From: an uncultured Desulfobacterales bacterium
Lineage (GTDB): Bacteria > Desulfobacterota > Desulfobulbia > Desulfobulbales > Desulfocapsaceae
Length of the DNA: 64,000 bases
NCBI GenBank assembly: GCA_937915545.1
Contig: CALGIJ010000004.1
Location: forward strand, 298,022 to 362,021
Direction of reading: 5' to 3'
Shown: piece by piece, positions 34,240-42,177 of the stretch
How the letters are laid out: every line of letters starts with the position of its first letter
Position numbering within the stretch: the first letter of the stretch is position 1
Translations under genes and position numbers: made by a program
The notes under the pieces: generated by a model
What the model was told of the DNA's origin: nothing
The model's database searches: none
Seen by the model: only the letters and a program-made list of their open reading frames with translations

Positions 34240-35217
34240 ATGACCGCAGCCGCCAAAGAGCTGGTCGAGGTGGTCGACCACGACAACCGCCCCCTGGGCG
34301 GGCGGACGAGACGGGAAATGCGCCAGGCCAACCTGACCCACCGTGCCTGCTATATCATCGTCCGCGACGGCGACGGCCGACTCTTCACCCACCGGCGCAC
34401 CACCGACAAGGACATCTATCCAGGCTGCTGGGACATCGCCGCCGGCGGCGTGGTCCTCGCCGGCGAGAGCTACGAGGCCGCGGCGCACCGCGAACTGGGC
34501 GAGGAGCTGGGCATAGGCGGCGACCTTGAGTTCCTCTTCGACCACTACATGGAGAGCGCCGACAACCGCGTCTGGGGCCGGGTCTATCTGTGCCGGCACG
34601 ACGGCCCCTTCACCCTCCAGGTAAGCGAAATCGCCGAGGGACGCTTCCTTTCCCTGAGCGAGGCGAGGCATCTCGCCGAGCAGCAGCCGTTTACCCCGGA
34701 CGGCTTGGAAATCCTCAAAAAATTCTGCACGTCCGATTTCCGCCGCAAGAGGGCCACCTTCTTTCTGCACGGCCTCGACTCTTCCGGCGGGGGCACCAAG
34801 GGGCGCTTCTTCGCCGAGCACTTCCCCCACATCCGCCGCCCCGACTTCTCCGGCGGCCTCGAGGAACGGATGGCACGGCTGGAAGGGCTCTGCACCGGCC
34901 TCGACGACCTCACCTTCATCGGCTCGAGCTTCGGCGGCCTCATGGCCGCCCTCTTCGCCCGGCATCAGCCGCAGCGGGTCTCACGCCTGGTGCTGCTTGC
35001 CCCGGCCCTCAACTACGGCAACTACCAGCCCCCGGCTGAGATGCTCACCATCCCCACCACCCTGGTCATCGGCCGCCACGACACGGTAACGCCGCCGGCC
35101 CTGGTGCTGCCTCTGGCGGAGCGTACCTTTGCGCACCTGCAGATAGAGGTGACCGAGGACGACCACATGCTGCACCAGACCTTTGCCCTCATGCCCTGGC
35201 ACCGCCTGCTGCTGTAG
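34240..35217 (+). CDS. Nudix hydrolase fused to an alpha/beta hydrolase
   Basis: The 325-residue protein joins two enzymes. Residues about 5-165 form a Nudix domain of the isopentenyl-diphosphate isomerase/YfcD-like type, with an intact Nudix box (G-x5-E-x7-REL-x-EELGI) for Mg-dependent pyrophosphate hydrolysis. Residues about 173-325 form a YqiA-like alpha/beta hydrolase starting ATFFLHGLDSSG. It has nucleophile Ser230 in GSSFGG, an acid in IGRHDTVTP and His309 in the DDHMLHQ segment. Both active sites look functional. There is no stop or frameshift at the junction. The substrate is unknown. Confidence 0.85.
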   Translation: MTAAAKELVEVVDHDNRPLGGRTRREMRQANLTHRACYIIVRDGDGRLFTHRRTTDKDIYPGCWDIAAGGVVLAGESYEAAAHRELGEELGIGGDLEFLFDHYMESADNRVWGRVYLCRHDGPFTLQVSEIAEGRFLSLSEARHLAEQQPFTPDGLEILKKFCTSDFRRKRATFFLHGLDSSGGGTKGRFFAEHFPHIRRPDFSGGLEERMARLEGLCTGLDDLTFIGSSFGGLMAALFARHQPQRVSRLVLLAPALNYGNYQPPAEMLTIPTTLVIGRHDTVTPPALVLPLAERTFAHLQIEVTEDDHMLHQTFALMPWHRLLL

Positions 35218-35229
35218 CAGGGGCAGGAG

Positions 35230-36264
35230 TCAGCTATCGGGCTCGTAATGGCGGCTCGCTCCAATGGCCAGGGGGCGAAAGCGGGCCGCTGCTTCCCGGT
35301 TGCCGGCCAGGGCTTCTTCCAGTTCGCGCAGCGGCTGGTCGTAGGCGGTATCGGCCAGGGGGAAGGTGTTGTAGTGGGTGGGCAAAACCTCGGGCCGGCC
35401 AAGGTCCTCGTAGGCCTTGACCGCCTCGGCCGGGGTCATGTGGCCATAGGCCATAAACCAGATCGGATGGCCATCGCCGATGGGCAGGATGGCGAGACGG
35501 AAGCGGCCGTACTTTTCGCGGGCGGCACGGAAATAGTCGCCGCCACCATAGCCGCTGTCGCCGACGAAATAGATCGTTCCGCCGGGGGCGGCGAGGGTGA
35601 AGGCCGCCCAGAGCATCTCGTTGCGGTCGAACAGGCCGCGCCGCGACCAGTGATGCATGGGGTCGAGGTGGAGCGTCACCGCGGCGGAAAGGGGGGTGCT
35701 CTGCCCCCAGTCGTAGGCCTCAACACGCACCCCCTCTCCGAGATCGCCCAGCAGCCGCTCGTTGCCCAGGGGGACGATAAAGCGTGGCCGGTCGCGCTCG
35801 TGCAGGCGCCGCAGGGTGGGCAGGTCGAGGTGGTCGTAGTGGTTGTGGCTGACGAGGACAATATCAATCGGCGGCAGGTCCTCCCAGCGGATGCCCGGCG
35901 GATGGACCCGCACCGGCCCAAGCCACGACAAGGGACTGGCGCGCTCCGACCAGATGGGGTCGGTGAGGATGTTGAGCCCCTCGGTCTGCAGCAGCACGGT
36001 GACATGGCCAACCCAGCTGACGCGCAGGGCAGGGCCATCGACGCGCAGCGGCGGCTTGTCGGTGACCCCTGGCGGCCGCGGCGTGGGCCAGGGGCCGCGC
36101 TCCCCGGTGAAGCGCCACTTGAGCAGGTCGAAGAAGCCCTTGTCCATGGGCTTGCCGGGGTTGAAGAAGCGCTCGCCGTCGCAGTGGTCGGAAACCGGCA
36201 GGGAGGGGCCGGCGCAGCCCGAGGCGAGAATCCCCAGCAATGCCAGAAAGAATGCCGCTTTCAT
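35230..36264 (-). CDS. metallo-beta-lactamase-fold lipoprotein, NAPE-PLD/UlaG-like
   Basis: The 344-residue protein has a signal sequence with a plausible lipobox (LASGC, Cys17). The metal site SHNHYDHLDL (His140, His142, Asp144, His145) is followed by DPMHHWS and GDSGYGGGDYF, then LPTHYNTFPLAD. This pattern matches the NAPE-PLD-like lipid-hydrolase branch of the MBL fold, presumably acting at the inner or outer membrane surface. ATG 36264 overlaps the end of the DUF2179 gene by 4 bases, so it closes the ABC-transporter operon. Confidence 0.82.
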   Translation of the reverse strand: MKAAFFLALLGILASGCAGPSLPVSDHCDGERFFNPGKPMDKGFFDLLKWRFTGERGPWPTPRPPGVTDKPPLRVDGPALRVSWVGHVTVLLQTEGLNILTDPIWSERASPLSWLGPVRVHPPGIRWEDLPPIDIVLVSHNHYDHLDLPTLRRLHERDRPRFIVPLGNERLLGDLGEGVRVEAYDWGQSTPLSAAVTLHLDPMHHWSRRGLFDRNEMLWAAFTLAAPGGTIYFVGDSGYGGGDYFRAAREKYGRFRLAILPIGDGHPIWFMAYGHMTPAEAVKAYEDLGRPEVLPTHYNTFPLADTAYDQPLRELEEALAGNREAAARFRPLAIGASRHYEPDS

Positions 36265-36857
36265 TTGCGGTTATGGCGCTGGCGCCAGCCGCCCAGGGGG
36301 GTGTGCACCGGCTTGTAGATCTTGCTGACGTCGCGAGCCATCTCCACCACGTAAAAGGCATTGTTGTCGATCTCCCGCACCCGCGGGATGAGGCGCCGCA
36401 GGTCGCGGCGGCGGCAGACGATATAGAGCTGGGTCACCGGGCCGGTCATGCCCTCGCCCTGGAAGACGGTCACCGGCTGTCCGCCCTGACGGAACTCGTC
36501 GGCCATGGCCTTGCCGTCCTTCTGGGTGAAGACTTTAAGGATGATCATGCCGAAGGCCAGCCGCTTCTCGACGAGGATGCCGACGACATTGCCGGTGGCG
36601 TAGCCGAGGGAATAGAAGATGGCGAGAATGGGCATCTCGGCGATCTGACGGATGACCGTGCTGACCACGGTGATCCAGATGGTCACCTCGAACACCGCCA
36701 GGCAGAAGGCAAGCACCGAGCGCCCCTGCACGGTAACGATGGTGCGCACCGTGCCGATGGAGACGTCGCAGATACGGGCCACGAAAACCAACAGGCCGGT
36801 GAGCAGCACCTGGCTGTTGAGCAGGTCGGCGAGATCGGGCAGAGGGGGCAGCTGCAT
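36261..36857 (-). CDS. UPF0316 / DUF5698-DUF2179 membrane protein
   Basis: The 198-residue protein has three N-terminal transmembrane helices (DUF5698 region with ARICDVSIGTVRTIVTVQGR). A cytoplasmic DUF2179 domain follows (GQPVTVFQGEGMTGPVTQLYIVCRRRDL). The function is unknown; DUF2179 is thought to be a ligand-binding fold. An AGGAG site lies 8 bases before ATG 36857, and the ABC ATPase gene ends 12 bases upstream. Confidence 0.85.
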   Translation of the reverse strand: MQLPPLPDLADLLNSQVLLTGLLVFVARICDVSIGTVRTIVTVQGRSVLAFCLAVFEVTIWITVVSTVIRQIAEMPILAIFYSLGYATGNVVGILVEKRLAFGMIILKVFTQKDGKAMADEFRQGGQPVTVFQGEGMTGPVTQLYIVCRRRDLRRLIPRVREIDNNAFYVVEMARDVSKIYKPVHTPLGGWRQRHNRK

Positions 36858-36869
36858 GGGCGGGTCTCC

Positions 36870-37664
36870 TCAGCCGAGCAGCAGCGAGTCCATCGCCAGT
36901 TCCTCCCCCTGGGCGAGGTAGAACTGCTCGAGAAGATCCTTGACGGTCAGGGTCTTCTTGTCGCTGCCGCAGAGGTCGAGAAGCACCCGGCCCTGATGGA
37001 GCATGAGCAGGCGATTGCCGAAGCTGATGGCATGTTTCATATTGTGGGTGATCATCATCGTCGTCAGCCGACGGCTGGCGACGATCTCTTCGGTGAGGGC
37101 GAGGATATGGCCGGCCGTCTTGGGGTCGAGGGCGGCAATATGCTCGTCGAGGAGCAGCACCTCGGGCTTGACCATGGTCGCCATGAGCATCGTCAGGGCC
37201 TGACGCTGCCCACCGGAGAGCAGGCCGACCTTGTCGAGCAGCCGGTCCTCGAGCCCCAGGCCGAGCTGACGCAGCTCGGTGCGGAAACGTTCGCGGTCGC
37301 TGCCCTTGACCCCGCGCCCGAGGCTGCGTTTCTGCCCGCGCAGGGCGGCCAGGGCCATGTTCTGCTCGATGGTCGCCGAAGGACAGGTGCCGAGCAGGGG
37401 GTTCTGGAAGACCCGCGAGATGAGTCCGGCACGCTTGTATTCCGGCCACCTGGTAACATCGCCTTCGCCGATGAAGATCTTCCCCGAATCGGGGAAAAAG
37501 CTTCCGGCGATGCAGTTGAGCAGGGTCGACTTGCCGGCGCCGTTGGAACCGATGACGGTGACGAAATCGCCCTCGGCGAGCCGCAGGTTGATGTCGTTGA
37601 GGGCGAAGACCTCGTTGACGCTGCCCTTGTGGAAGTATTTGACGATATGCTCGAGTCCAATCAT
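36870..37664 (-). CDS. ABC transporter ATP-binding protein (COG1101 type)
   Basis: The 264-residue ATPase has Walker A GSNGAGKST (about residues 39-47), Q-loop VFQNPLLGTCPSATI, signature LSGGQRQALTMLMA, Walker B VLLLDEHIAALDP and switch ITHNMKHA. It energises the permease and binding protein encoded just upstream. ATG 37664 overlaps the permease stop (ATGA). Confidence 0.9.
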   Translation of the reverse strand: MIGLEHIVKYFHKGSVNEVFALNDINLRLAEGDFVTVIGSNGAGKSTLLNCIAGSFFPDSGKIFIGEGDVTRWPEYKRAGLISRVFQNPLLGTCPSATIEQNMALAALRGQKRSLGRGVKGSDRERFRTELRQLGLGLEDRLLDKVGLLSGGQRQALTMLMATMVKPEVLLLDEHIAALDPKTAGHILALTEEIVASRRLTTMMITHNMKHAISFGNRLLMLHQGRVLLDLCGSDKKTLTVKDLLEQFYLAQGEELAMDSLLLG

Positions 37665-38548
37665 CGCGCCAGCAGCCTCCGCTTGAGGTTGGGAGTAATG
37701 AGGGCAACGATGACCAGCAGGGCGGTGATCAGGTTGAGATCGCTGGGGTTGAAGCGAAAGCCGCCCAGCTCCAGGCCAAGGGCCAGGGCGATGGCCAGGC
37801 GGTAGACGATGGAACCGAGCAAGGCGGCGATAAAGGCCCGGGCCATGGTCTGGCAGCCGAAGACGGTTTCGCCGATGATCACCGAGGCCAGTCCGGCGAC
37901 GATGGTCCCCAGGCCCATGCCGACATCGGCCGCCCCCTGGTTCTGGGCGATGAGGGCCCCGCTCAGGGCCACCAGACCGTTGGACAGGCCGACGCCGAAG
38001 ATGATCACCATGTGGATGTTGACCCCCTGGCTGGTGATCATCTGCGGGTTGTCGCCGGTGGCGAGTACCGCCTGACCGATCTCGGTGCCCATGAACCACA
38101 CCATGCCCCCCACCACCAACGCCGCGAACAGCCCGAAAACCACCAGCCCGGCGAAATGACTCGGCACCCCGAGACGGGTGACGGCGTCGAACACCGTTTC
38201 GCTGCCCAGGAGGGCGACGTTGGGCCCGTTCATGATGCGGATGTTGATCGAATAGAGGGCGATCATGGTGAGGATCGAGGCGAGCAGGTGGAGGATCTTG
38301 AACTTGGTGTTGAGAAAGGCCGTCACCATGCCGGCGCAGAAGCCGCCACCGAGGGCGAGCAGCAGCGAGAGATAGGGATTGACCCCGCTGCTGATGGCCA
38401 CCGCCGACACCGCCGCCCCCAGGGGGAGACTGCCGTCGACGGTGAGGTCGGGGAAATCGAGGATACGAAAGGTCAGATAGACCCCAATGACCATAATGCC
38501 ATAGACCAGCCCCTGCTCGACCGCCCCCAGCGCCGCGTACCAGGTCAT
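37661..38548 (-). CDS. ABC transporter permease (COG4120, BPD_transp_2 type)
   Basis: The 295-residue inner-membrane protein has about eight helices and the LivH-like fold. Segments MVIGVYLTFRILDFPDLTVDGSL and GVGLSNGLVALSGALIAQNQGAADVGMGLG are typical of the uncharacterised ABC permease family associated with TrpX-type binding proteins. It starts 15 bases after the binding-protein gene. Confidence 0.9.
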   Translation of the reverse strand: MTWYAALGAVEQGLVYGIMVIGVYLTFRILDFPDLTVDGSLPLGAAVSAVAISSGVNPYLSLLLALGGGFCAGMVTAFLNTKFKILHLLASILTMIALYSINIRIMNGPNVALLGSETVFDAVTRLGVPSHFAGLVVFGLFAALVVGGMVWFMGTEIGQAVLATGDNPQMITSQGVNIHMVIIFGVGLSNGLVALSGALIAQNQGAADVGMGLGTIVAGLASVIIGETVFGCQTMARAFIAALLGSIVYRLAIALALGLELGGFRFNPSDLNLITALLVIVALITPNLKRRLLAR

Positions 38549-38563
38549 GACGCCTCCTGCCCC

Positions 38564-39526
38564 TTACTGGTAAACCTGGGTGGCCTTCTTGACCATCTCC
38601 GCCGGGGGCTCGAGGCCCATCTGCCGCGAGAAGCCGGCATTGATATGCAGCTGCAGCTCCTTCTGGAACTCCACCGGCAGGCTCTCCGGCTTGGTGCCGT
38701 TAAGGATTTTGGCGGCCATGGCCCCGGTCTGACGCCCGTGCTGATAGTAGTCGAAGCCCATGGCGGCGACGGCGCCGCGCTTGACCGAGTCAACGTCGGC
38801 GGCAAAAATCGGCAGCTTGTTGTCGACACCGATCTTGATCACCGACTCGAGACCGGCGACGATGGTGTTATCGGTGGGGATGAACACCGCGTCGACCCGG
38901 CCGACCAGGCTCTTGGCCGCCTGATGGACGTCGGCGGTCTTGCCGGCGGTGGCCTCGACCACCGCAAAGCCGAGCTTGCCGCTCAGCTCCTTGACCGTGG
39001 CCACGGTAGCCTTGGAGTTGGCCTCCCCGGCGTTGTAGAGCAGGCCGAGCTTCTTGATGCCCGGTTTATAGGCAAGCACCATGCGCAGATGCTCCTCCAC
39101 CGGCAGCAGGTCGGAGACGCCGGTGATGCCGGCATCGGGCTTCTGCAGATCCTTGACCAGGCCGGCCGCGACCGGATCGGTAACCGCCGAGAAAAGGAAG
39201 GGCCGCTTGAGGTCGGCCGGGGCCTTGGCCAGAGCCTGGACGCAAGTCTGGGCGCTGGGGGTGGCGATGGCCACCAGCAGGTCGGCCTTCTCACCCACCA
39301 TCTGCTGGGCGATCTGCGTTGCTGTCGCCATATTGGCCTGGGCATTGTGCACCGACCAGGTCACCGCGACCCCGTTCTCCTTGAGATACTCCTGCATGCC
39401 GCGCAATACCGAGTCGAGGGCGGGATGCTCGACAAACTGGCTGACGGCGACGGTGGCGGCCTGGCTGGCTACCCCGTACAGCCCGAGACAGGCGCCGAAC
39501 AGGGCGGCGACAACGAACCTTTTCAT
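38564..39526 (-). CDS. ABC transporter substrate-binding protein (COG2984 / ABC_sub_bind, TrpX-like)
   Basis: The 320-residue periplasmic protein has a signal peptide (about 1-23, ending SQAA) and the two-lobed binding-protein fold, with VAVSQFVEHPALDSVLRG at the start of lobe 1 and VDAVFIPTDNTIVAGLESVI in lobe 2. Relatives in streptococci are linked to tryptophan uptake, but ligands vary. ATG 39526 has GGAGGAG 4 bases upstream. It heads a five-gene operon to 35230. Confidence 0.9.
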   Translation of the reverse strand: MKRFVVAALFGACLGLYGVASQAATVAVSQFVEHPALDSVLRGMQEYLKENGVAVTWSVHNAQANMATATQIAQQMVGEKADLLVAIATPSAQTCVQALAKAPADLKRPFLFSAVTDPVAAGLVKDLQKPDAGITGVSDLLPVEEHLRMVLAYKPGIKKLGLLYNAGEANSKATVATVKELSGKLGFAVVEATAGKTADVHQAAKSLVGRVDAVFIPTDNTIVAGLESVIKIGVDNKLPIFAADVDSVKRGAVAAMGFDYYQHGRQTGAMAAKILNGTKPESLPVEFQKELQLHINAGFSRQMGLEPPAEMVKKATQVYQ

Positions 39527-39561
39527 CTTTCTCCTCCACAATGACGTAAAAATCTCTTCCT

Positions 39562-39580
39562 CCCCGCCCGCAAGGCGGGG
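39562..39580 (-). promoter_or_regulatory. hairpin in the ABC-operon leader, possible attenuator
   Basis: A perfect 7-bp stem (CCCCGCC/GGCGGGG) with a 5-base loop is followed on the minus strand after 10 bases by ATTTTTA, then the ribosome site. It lies between the candidate promoter and the ATG. No T-box, specifier loop or leader peptide is evident. Confidence 0.3.
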
Positions 39581-39631
39581 CATGGCGCAATGCCAGCGAC
39601 AGCCTGAAACCACCACCGCCGGTTCTGCACA

Positions 39632-39660
39632 CATCTAGCCTATTCGGCGGGGAAGGTCAA
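39632..39660 (-). promoter_or_regulatory. candidate promoter of the ABC-transporter operon
   Basis: On the minus strand TTGACC (39660-39655), 17-base spacer, TAGATG (39637-39632), about 105 bases before the binding-protein ATG. The -10 match is modest. Confidence 0.35.
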
Positions 39661-39786
39661 CGGCCCTTTTGCCACTGCAAGGAGGGCTATCGAGACGAAA
39701 AAGCCCCGGTTACCGCCGACTCCGCCATGAGGGGCGACGGAGCCGGCAGGAGCCGGGGCGAGGAGGGAAAGCGGGGAAGAATGCGC

Positions 39787-40242
39787 TTACTGCTGCGGCC
39801 CCTGAGGAGCCATCATCATACGGCCGCCGAGGCCATGGCCACGGCCGTGCATGCCCTTGCCGCCACCCATGGGACCATGCATGGGGCCGATATAGTCCGC
39901 GACACCGGCGGCTTCTGCCTTGTCCTGCAGCGAGGTACGCAGATCGAAGAGCTCGCCCGCCACCTTGGCGGCCACCTGCGGGTCGGGGTTGTCGCTGCGC
40001 ATCAAGGCCCGCTTCTCAGCCTGCTTCATGACCATCTGCTTGTGCAGTGCCTGGTTGTCCTTAAAAAATTTCTCGATTTTTTCGCGTACCGCCGGATCGG
40101 GCGGGACCATCATCTGACCCTGACCCATGGGGCAGTTGCCGTAGCCCCCGCCATATCCGCCTCCCCGGCCCCAGTTGGCGGAGGCGACGGAGGCAATGGC
40201 CAATCCAGCGATGAGAACGATGGCGATGACGTGCTTTTTCAT
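39787..40242 (-). CDS. ZraP/Spy-like periplasmic metal-responsive protein
   Basis: The 151-residue secreted protein has a signal peptide (about 1-22). A Gly/Tyr-rich stretch is followed by a helical hairpin (about 50-112, VREKIEKFFKDNQALHKQMVMKQAEKRAL). The tail is rich in His and Met (GPMHGPMGGGKGMHGRGHGLGG). This matches zinc-resistance-associated protein ZraP and the heavy-metal-sensor group of the CpxP/Spy family, which bind metal and act as periplasmic chaperones. AAGGAG lies 6 bases before ATG 40242. A sigma-54 promoter precedes it, as for E. coli zraP. Confidence 0.82.
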   Translation of the reverse strand: MKKHVIAIVLIAGLAIASVASANWGRGGGYGGGYGNCPMGQGQMMVPPDPAVREKIEKFFKDNQALHKQMVMKQAEKRALMRSDNPDPQVAAKVAGELFDLRTSLQDKAEAAGVADYIGPMHGPMGGGKGMHGRGHGLGGRMMMAPQGPQQ

Positions 40243-40344
40243 GGTATTCTCCTTTCTTTATGGTGTTCCCTGGGGTCTGTCCCCGGTGGCGAAGTTGCCG
40301 GCGGCATGCCGGGTGTCGACCGCCGCCTCTTGTTGCCTTAGGAA

Positions 40345-40362
40345 AAGCAAAAGACGGGCCAG
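40345..40362 (-). promoter_or_regulatory. sigma-54 promoter (-24/-12) of the ZraP-like gene
   Basis: On the minus strand CTGGCCCG-TCTT-TTGCT matches the sigma-54 consensus. The invariant GG (40360-40359) and GC (40348-40347) are exactly 10 bases apart. The expected start is near 40336, about 95 bases before the ATG. Confidence 0.7.
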
Positions 40363-40440
40363 GGAAAGTAATTTTGTAACACCCTGAAAAGAAAGAACGA
40401 ATCTGTCGCGACGCCCCGTTGTCGATCTCAGCCCGGCCAA

Positions 40441-40493
40441 GGCTGGGTAAAAACTACCCGGCTAAGGGCGGGGCGGGCGGGTAGAGACTGCCC
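40441..40493. promoter_or_regulatory. paired candidate activator sites upstream of the sigma-54 promoter
   Basis: GGGTA-N5-TACCC (40445-40459, a perfect inverted repeat extendable to 7/9) and the related GGGTA-N5-TGCCC (40479-40493) have centres 34 bp apart. They lie about 115-150 bp upstream of the predicted start, the usual distance for an NtrC/ZraR-type activator. The rest of the 323-base gap to 40566 holds no other clear feature. Confidence 0.5.
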
Positions 40494-40565
40494 ACCTCCA
40501 ACTCACCGCTGCGGCACAAAGGTCCACACCTTCATCACCAGCCTCTCAGCCCACACCCTTGCGCC

Positions 40566-41066
40566 ATGCCATATCTCCGCCGCATCGTCACACCTGGCCC
40601 AGCCAACACTCCCGGAGACGGCAACTGCCTCGTCTCCGCCTTCGCCTCCCGCCACCGCCTCGTACCTTGTGGCAGAAGAGGCGGGTGCCCCGCGAAGAAC
40701 CCGACCATCGCCGGCCCAAGCACCGCCGCAGGCCAGCTCTGCCTGGTCGTGCTTTGGGTGCCCTTCTTCATTGCCGCCCTCCTCCTCACCGCGCCCCTGC
40801 TCGCCATCGCCGGCGAAGGCAACCTGCCCCTTGGCAAACGGATCAGCTTCGAGAAGGTGCAGATCGCCGAGGAGTACCGCCTAGCGGTGGAGCACTGCCG
40901 CAGGGAACAGCGCCAGGCGCTGCGCGAGAAGTGTATGGCGAGGAAGAAAATGGAACTGCACGAGAGGCTGGAGATGCTGGACAGCGATCCCCGCCTCTAT
41001 TTCGAGAAGAAGAATCGACCGGAAGAAGAGGGCCGCAAGGCAGCCCGCAAAGGATCTCTGGAATAG
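40566..41066 (+). CDS. hypothetical secreted or membrane-anchored small protein
   Basis: The frame encodes up to 166 residues, but only the part from about residue 60 looks protein-like: a hydrophobic segment (VVLWVPFFIAALLLTAPLLAIAG) and a charged coiled-coil-like tail (about 90-166). A GTG at 40749 would make a 105-residue protein with a signal sequence. The start is therefore unresolved, and no ribosome site is clear. It diverges from the ZraP-like gene. No family is recognised. Confidence 0.4.
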   Translation: MPYLRRIVTPGPANTPGDGNCLVSAFASRHRLVPCGRRGGCPAKNPTIAGPSTAAGQLCLVVLWVPFFIAALLLTAPLLAIAGEGNLPLGKRISFEKVQIAEEYRLAVEHCRREQRQALREKCMARKKMELHERLEMLDSDPRLYFEKKNRPEEEGRKAARKGSLE

Positions 41067-41160
41067 GCAGGGCGGCCCTCGCGAGAAAGGCCTGTGGACA
41101 CAGATCCGCCTTGGCCACCGCCCTGAAGAGGAGCCTCGGGGAGGACGCGGCCGGGCGGGC

Positions 41161-41478
41161 TCACCCTTCGCCGGTCATGCCGAACTCGATCGGCGCCTTG
41201 ATATAGAAGACATTGATGCCCTCCTCCTTCAACCTGGCGAGCATCCGCCGCGCCTCGTCCTCGCTCACTGCCATGGTGACCTCCACCGGCTGCTCGCTCA
41301 GCTCGAAGAAGCGGCTGCTGCGAATGGTGCGGTCATGGCCGTAGCCCATGGCCCCGGCGATGAGGGTGGCGCCATTGATGCCGAGGCGGCGCGCCTCTTC
41401 CACCAGCCACGCAGCGAGGGGCTGACGGCAATGCTGCCGGTCCTGCTGGGTGAAAAAGGTCAGCTGACAGCCGATCAT
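41161..41478 (-). CDS. DUF190 (PII-like fold) protein
   Basis: The 105-residue protein matches the DUF190 pattern: an N-terminal strand, AAWLVEEARRLGINGATLIAGAMGYGHD, then FFELSEQPVEVTMAVSEDEARRML. DUF190 proteins have a PII-like ferredoxin fold and are very often encoded with CrcB. It starts 9 bases after the crcB stop. It may regulate the fluoride channel, but the ligand is unknown. Confidence 0.85.
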   Translation of the reverse strand: MIGCQLTFFTQQDRQHCRQPLAAWLVEEARRLGINGATLIAGAMGYGHDRTIRSSRFFELSEQPVEVTMAVSEDEARRMLARLKEEGINVFYIKAPIEFGMTGEG

Positions 41479-41487
41479 AGAATCTCC

Positions 41488-41958
41488 TTACAGTCGCTGC
41501 GCCAGGGAGACGGTGGCGAAGCCGAACAGGGTCATGACCAGGGAGCCGACCACATGGGCGGCGATGGCCGCCCCCGCCCAGAGCAGGCGACCCTCCTGCA
41601 GCAGGGAAACCACCTCCGCCGAGAAGGTGGAGAAGGTGGTCAACCCGCCGAGAAAGCCGGTAATGATGAACAGTCGCCACTCCGGGGCCAGACCGGGGTG
41701 GGCGGCGAGCACGGCGACCGCCACCCCGATGAGGTAGCCACCGAGGAGGTTGGCCACCAGGGTGCCCATGGGGATGGCGGGAAAGAAGGCGTTGAGCGAC
41801 AGCCCCAGCAGCCAGCGCAGGATGGCGCCGACAGAGGCGCCGCAACCGATGGCGAAAAGAGAGGAGAGCACCGCGGCAAGAGTCCGTTTGAGGTTGAGGC
41901 CGCCGCCCTGCCGCCGGGGTGGCGCCCCGGCAAGTCCGACGGCGGCGACGAAGGGCAT
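41488..41958 (-). CDS. crcB: fluoride channel CrcB/Fluc
   Basis: CrcB exports fluoride as a dual-topology dimer. The four-helix protein carries GASVGAILRWLL, PMGTLVANLLGGYLIG and the signature GFLGGLTTFSTFSAE with the phenylalanine box. The conserved core starts at about residue 35. ATG 41958 (or 41961) gives a roughly 156-aa product with a longer N-terminus than usual, so an internal non-ATG start is possible. I found no convincing fluoride riboswitch upstream. Confidence 0.87.
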   Translation of the reverse strand: MPFVAAVGLAGAPPRRQGGGLNLKRTLAAVLSSLFAIGCGASVGAILRWLLGLSLNAFFPAIPMGTLVANLLGGYLIGVAVAVLAAHPGLAPEWRLFIITGFLGGLTTFSTFSAEVVSLLQEGRLLWAGAAIAAHVVGSLVMTLFGFATVSLAQRL

Positions 41959-42076
41959 CATACCACCGCCCGCAGCCCTCGTCACCGGCGAATCGCCCCC
42001 GCGACCTGCCGGTAACCAGCGGGCCGGTCTGGCCGAGCCCTCTGCCCGCGACGCCCCGGCACCTGCTCGACGGTTC

Positions 42077-42105
42077 TTGCTTTCGCCAGGCAGCTGTCGT
42101 ATGCT
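42077..42105 (+). promoter_or_regulatory. candidate promoter for the CorC/HlyC-family gene
   Basis: TTGCTT (42077-42082), 17-base spacer, TATGCT (42100-42105), 72 bases before the ATG. Confidence 0.45.
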
Positions 42106-42177
42106 GTGCGACAACGTCCCCAGCCACCGGGCCGCAGGCCCGATATCGCCGCCGCCCGCGGCCATCGCCACCACGTC

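Noticed and set aside
41959..42100. Possible fluoride riboswitch upstream of crcB
   Set aside because: Scattered GG and CC runs exist, but the conserved pseudoknot pattern of the crcB motif could not be aligned by eye.
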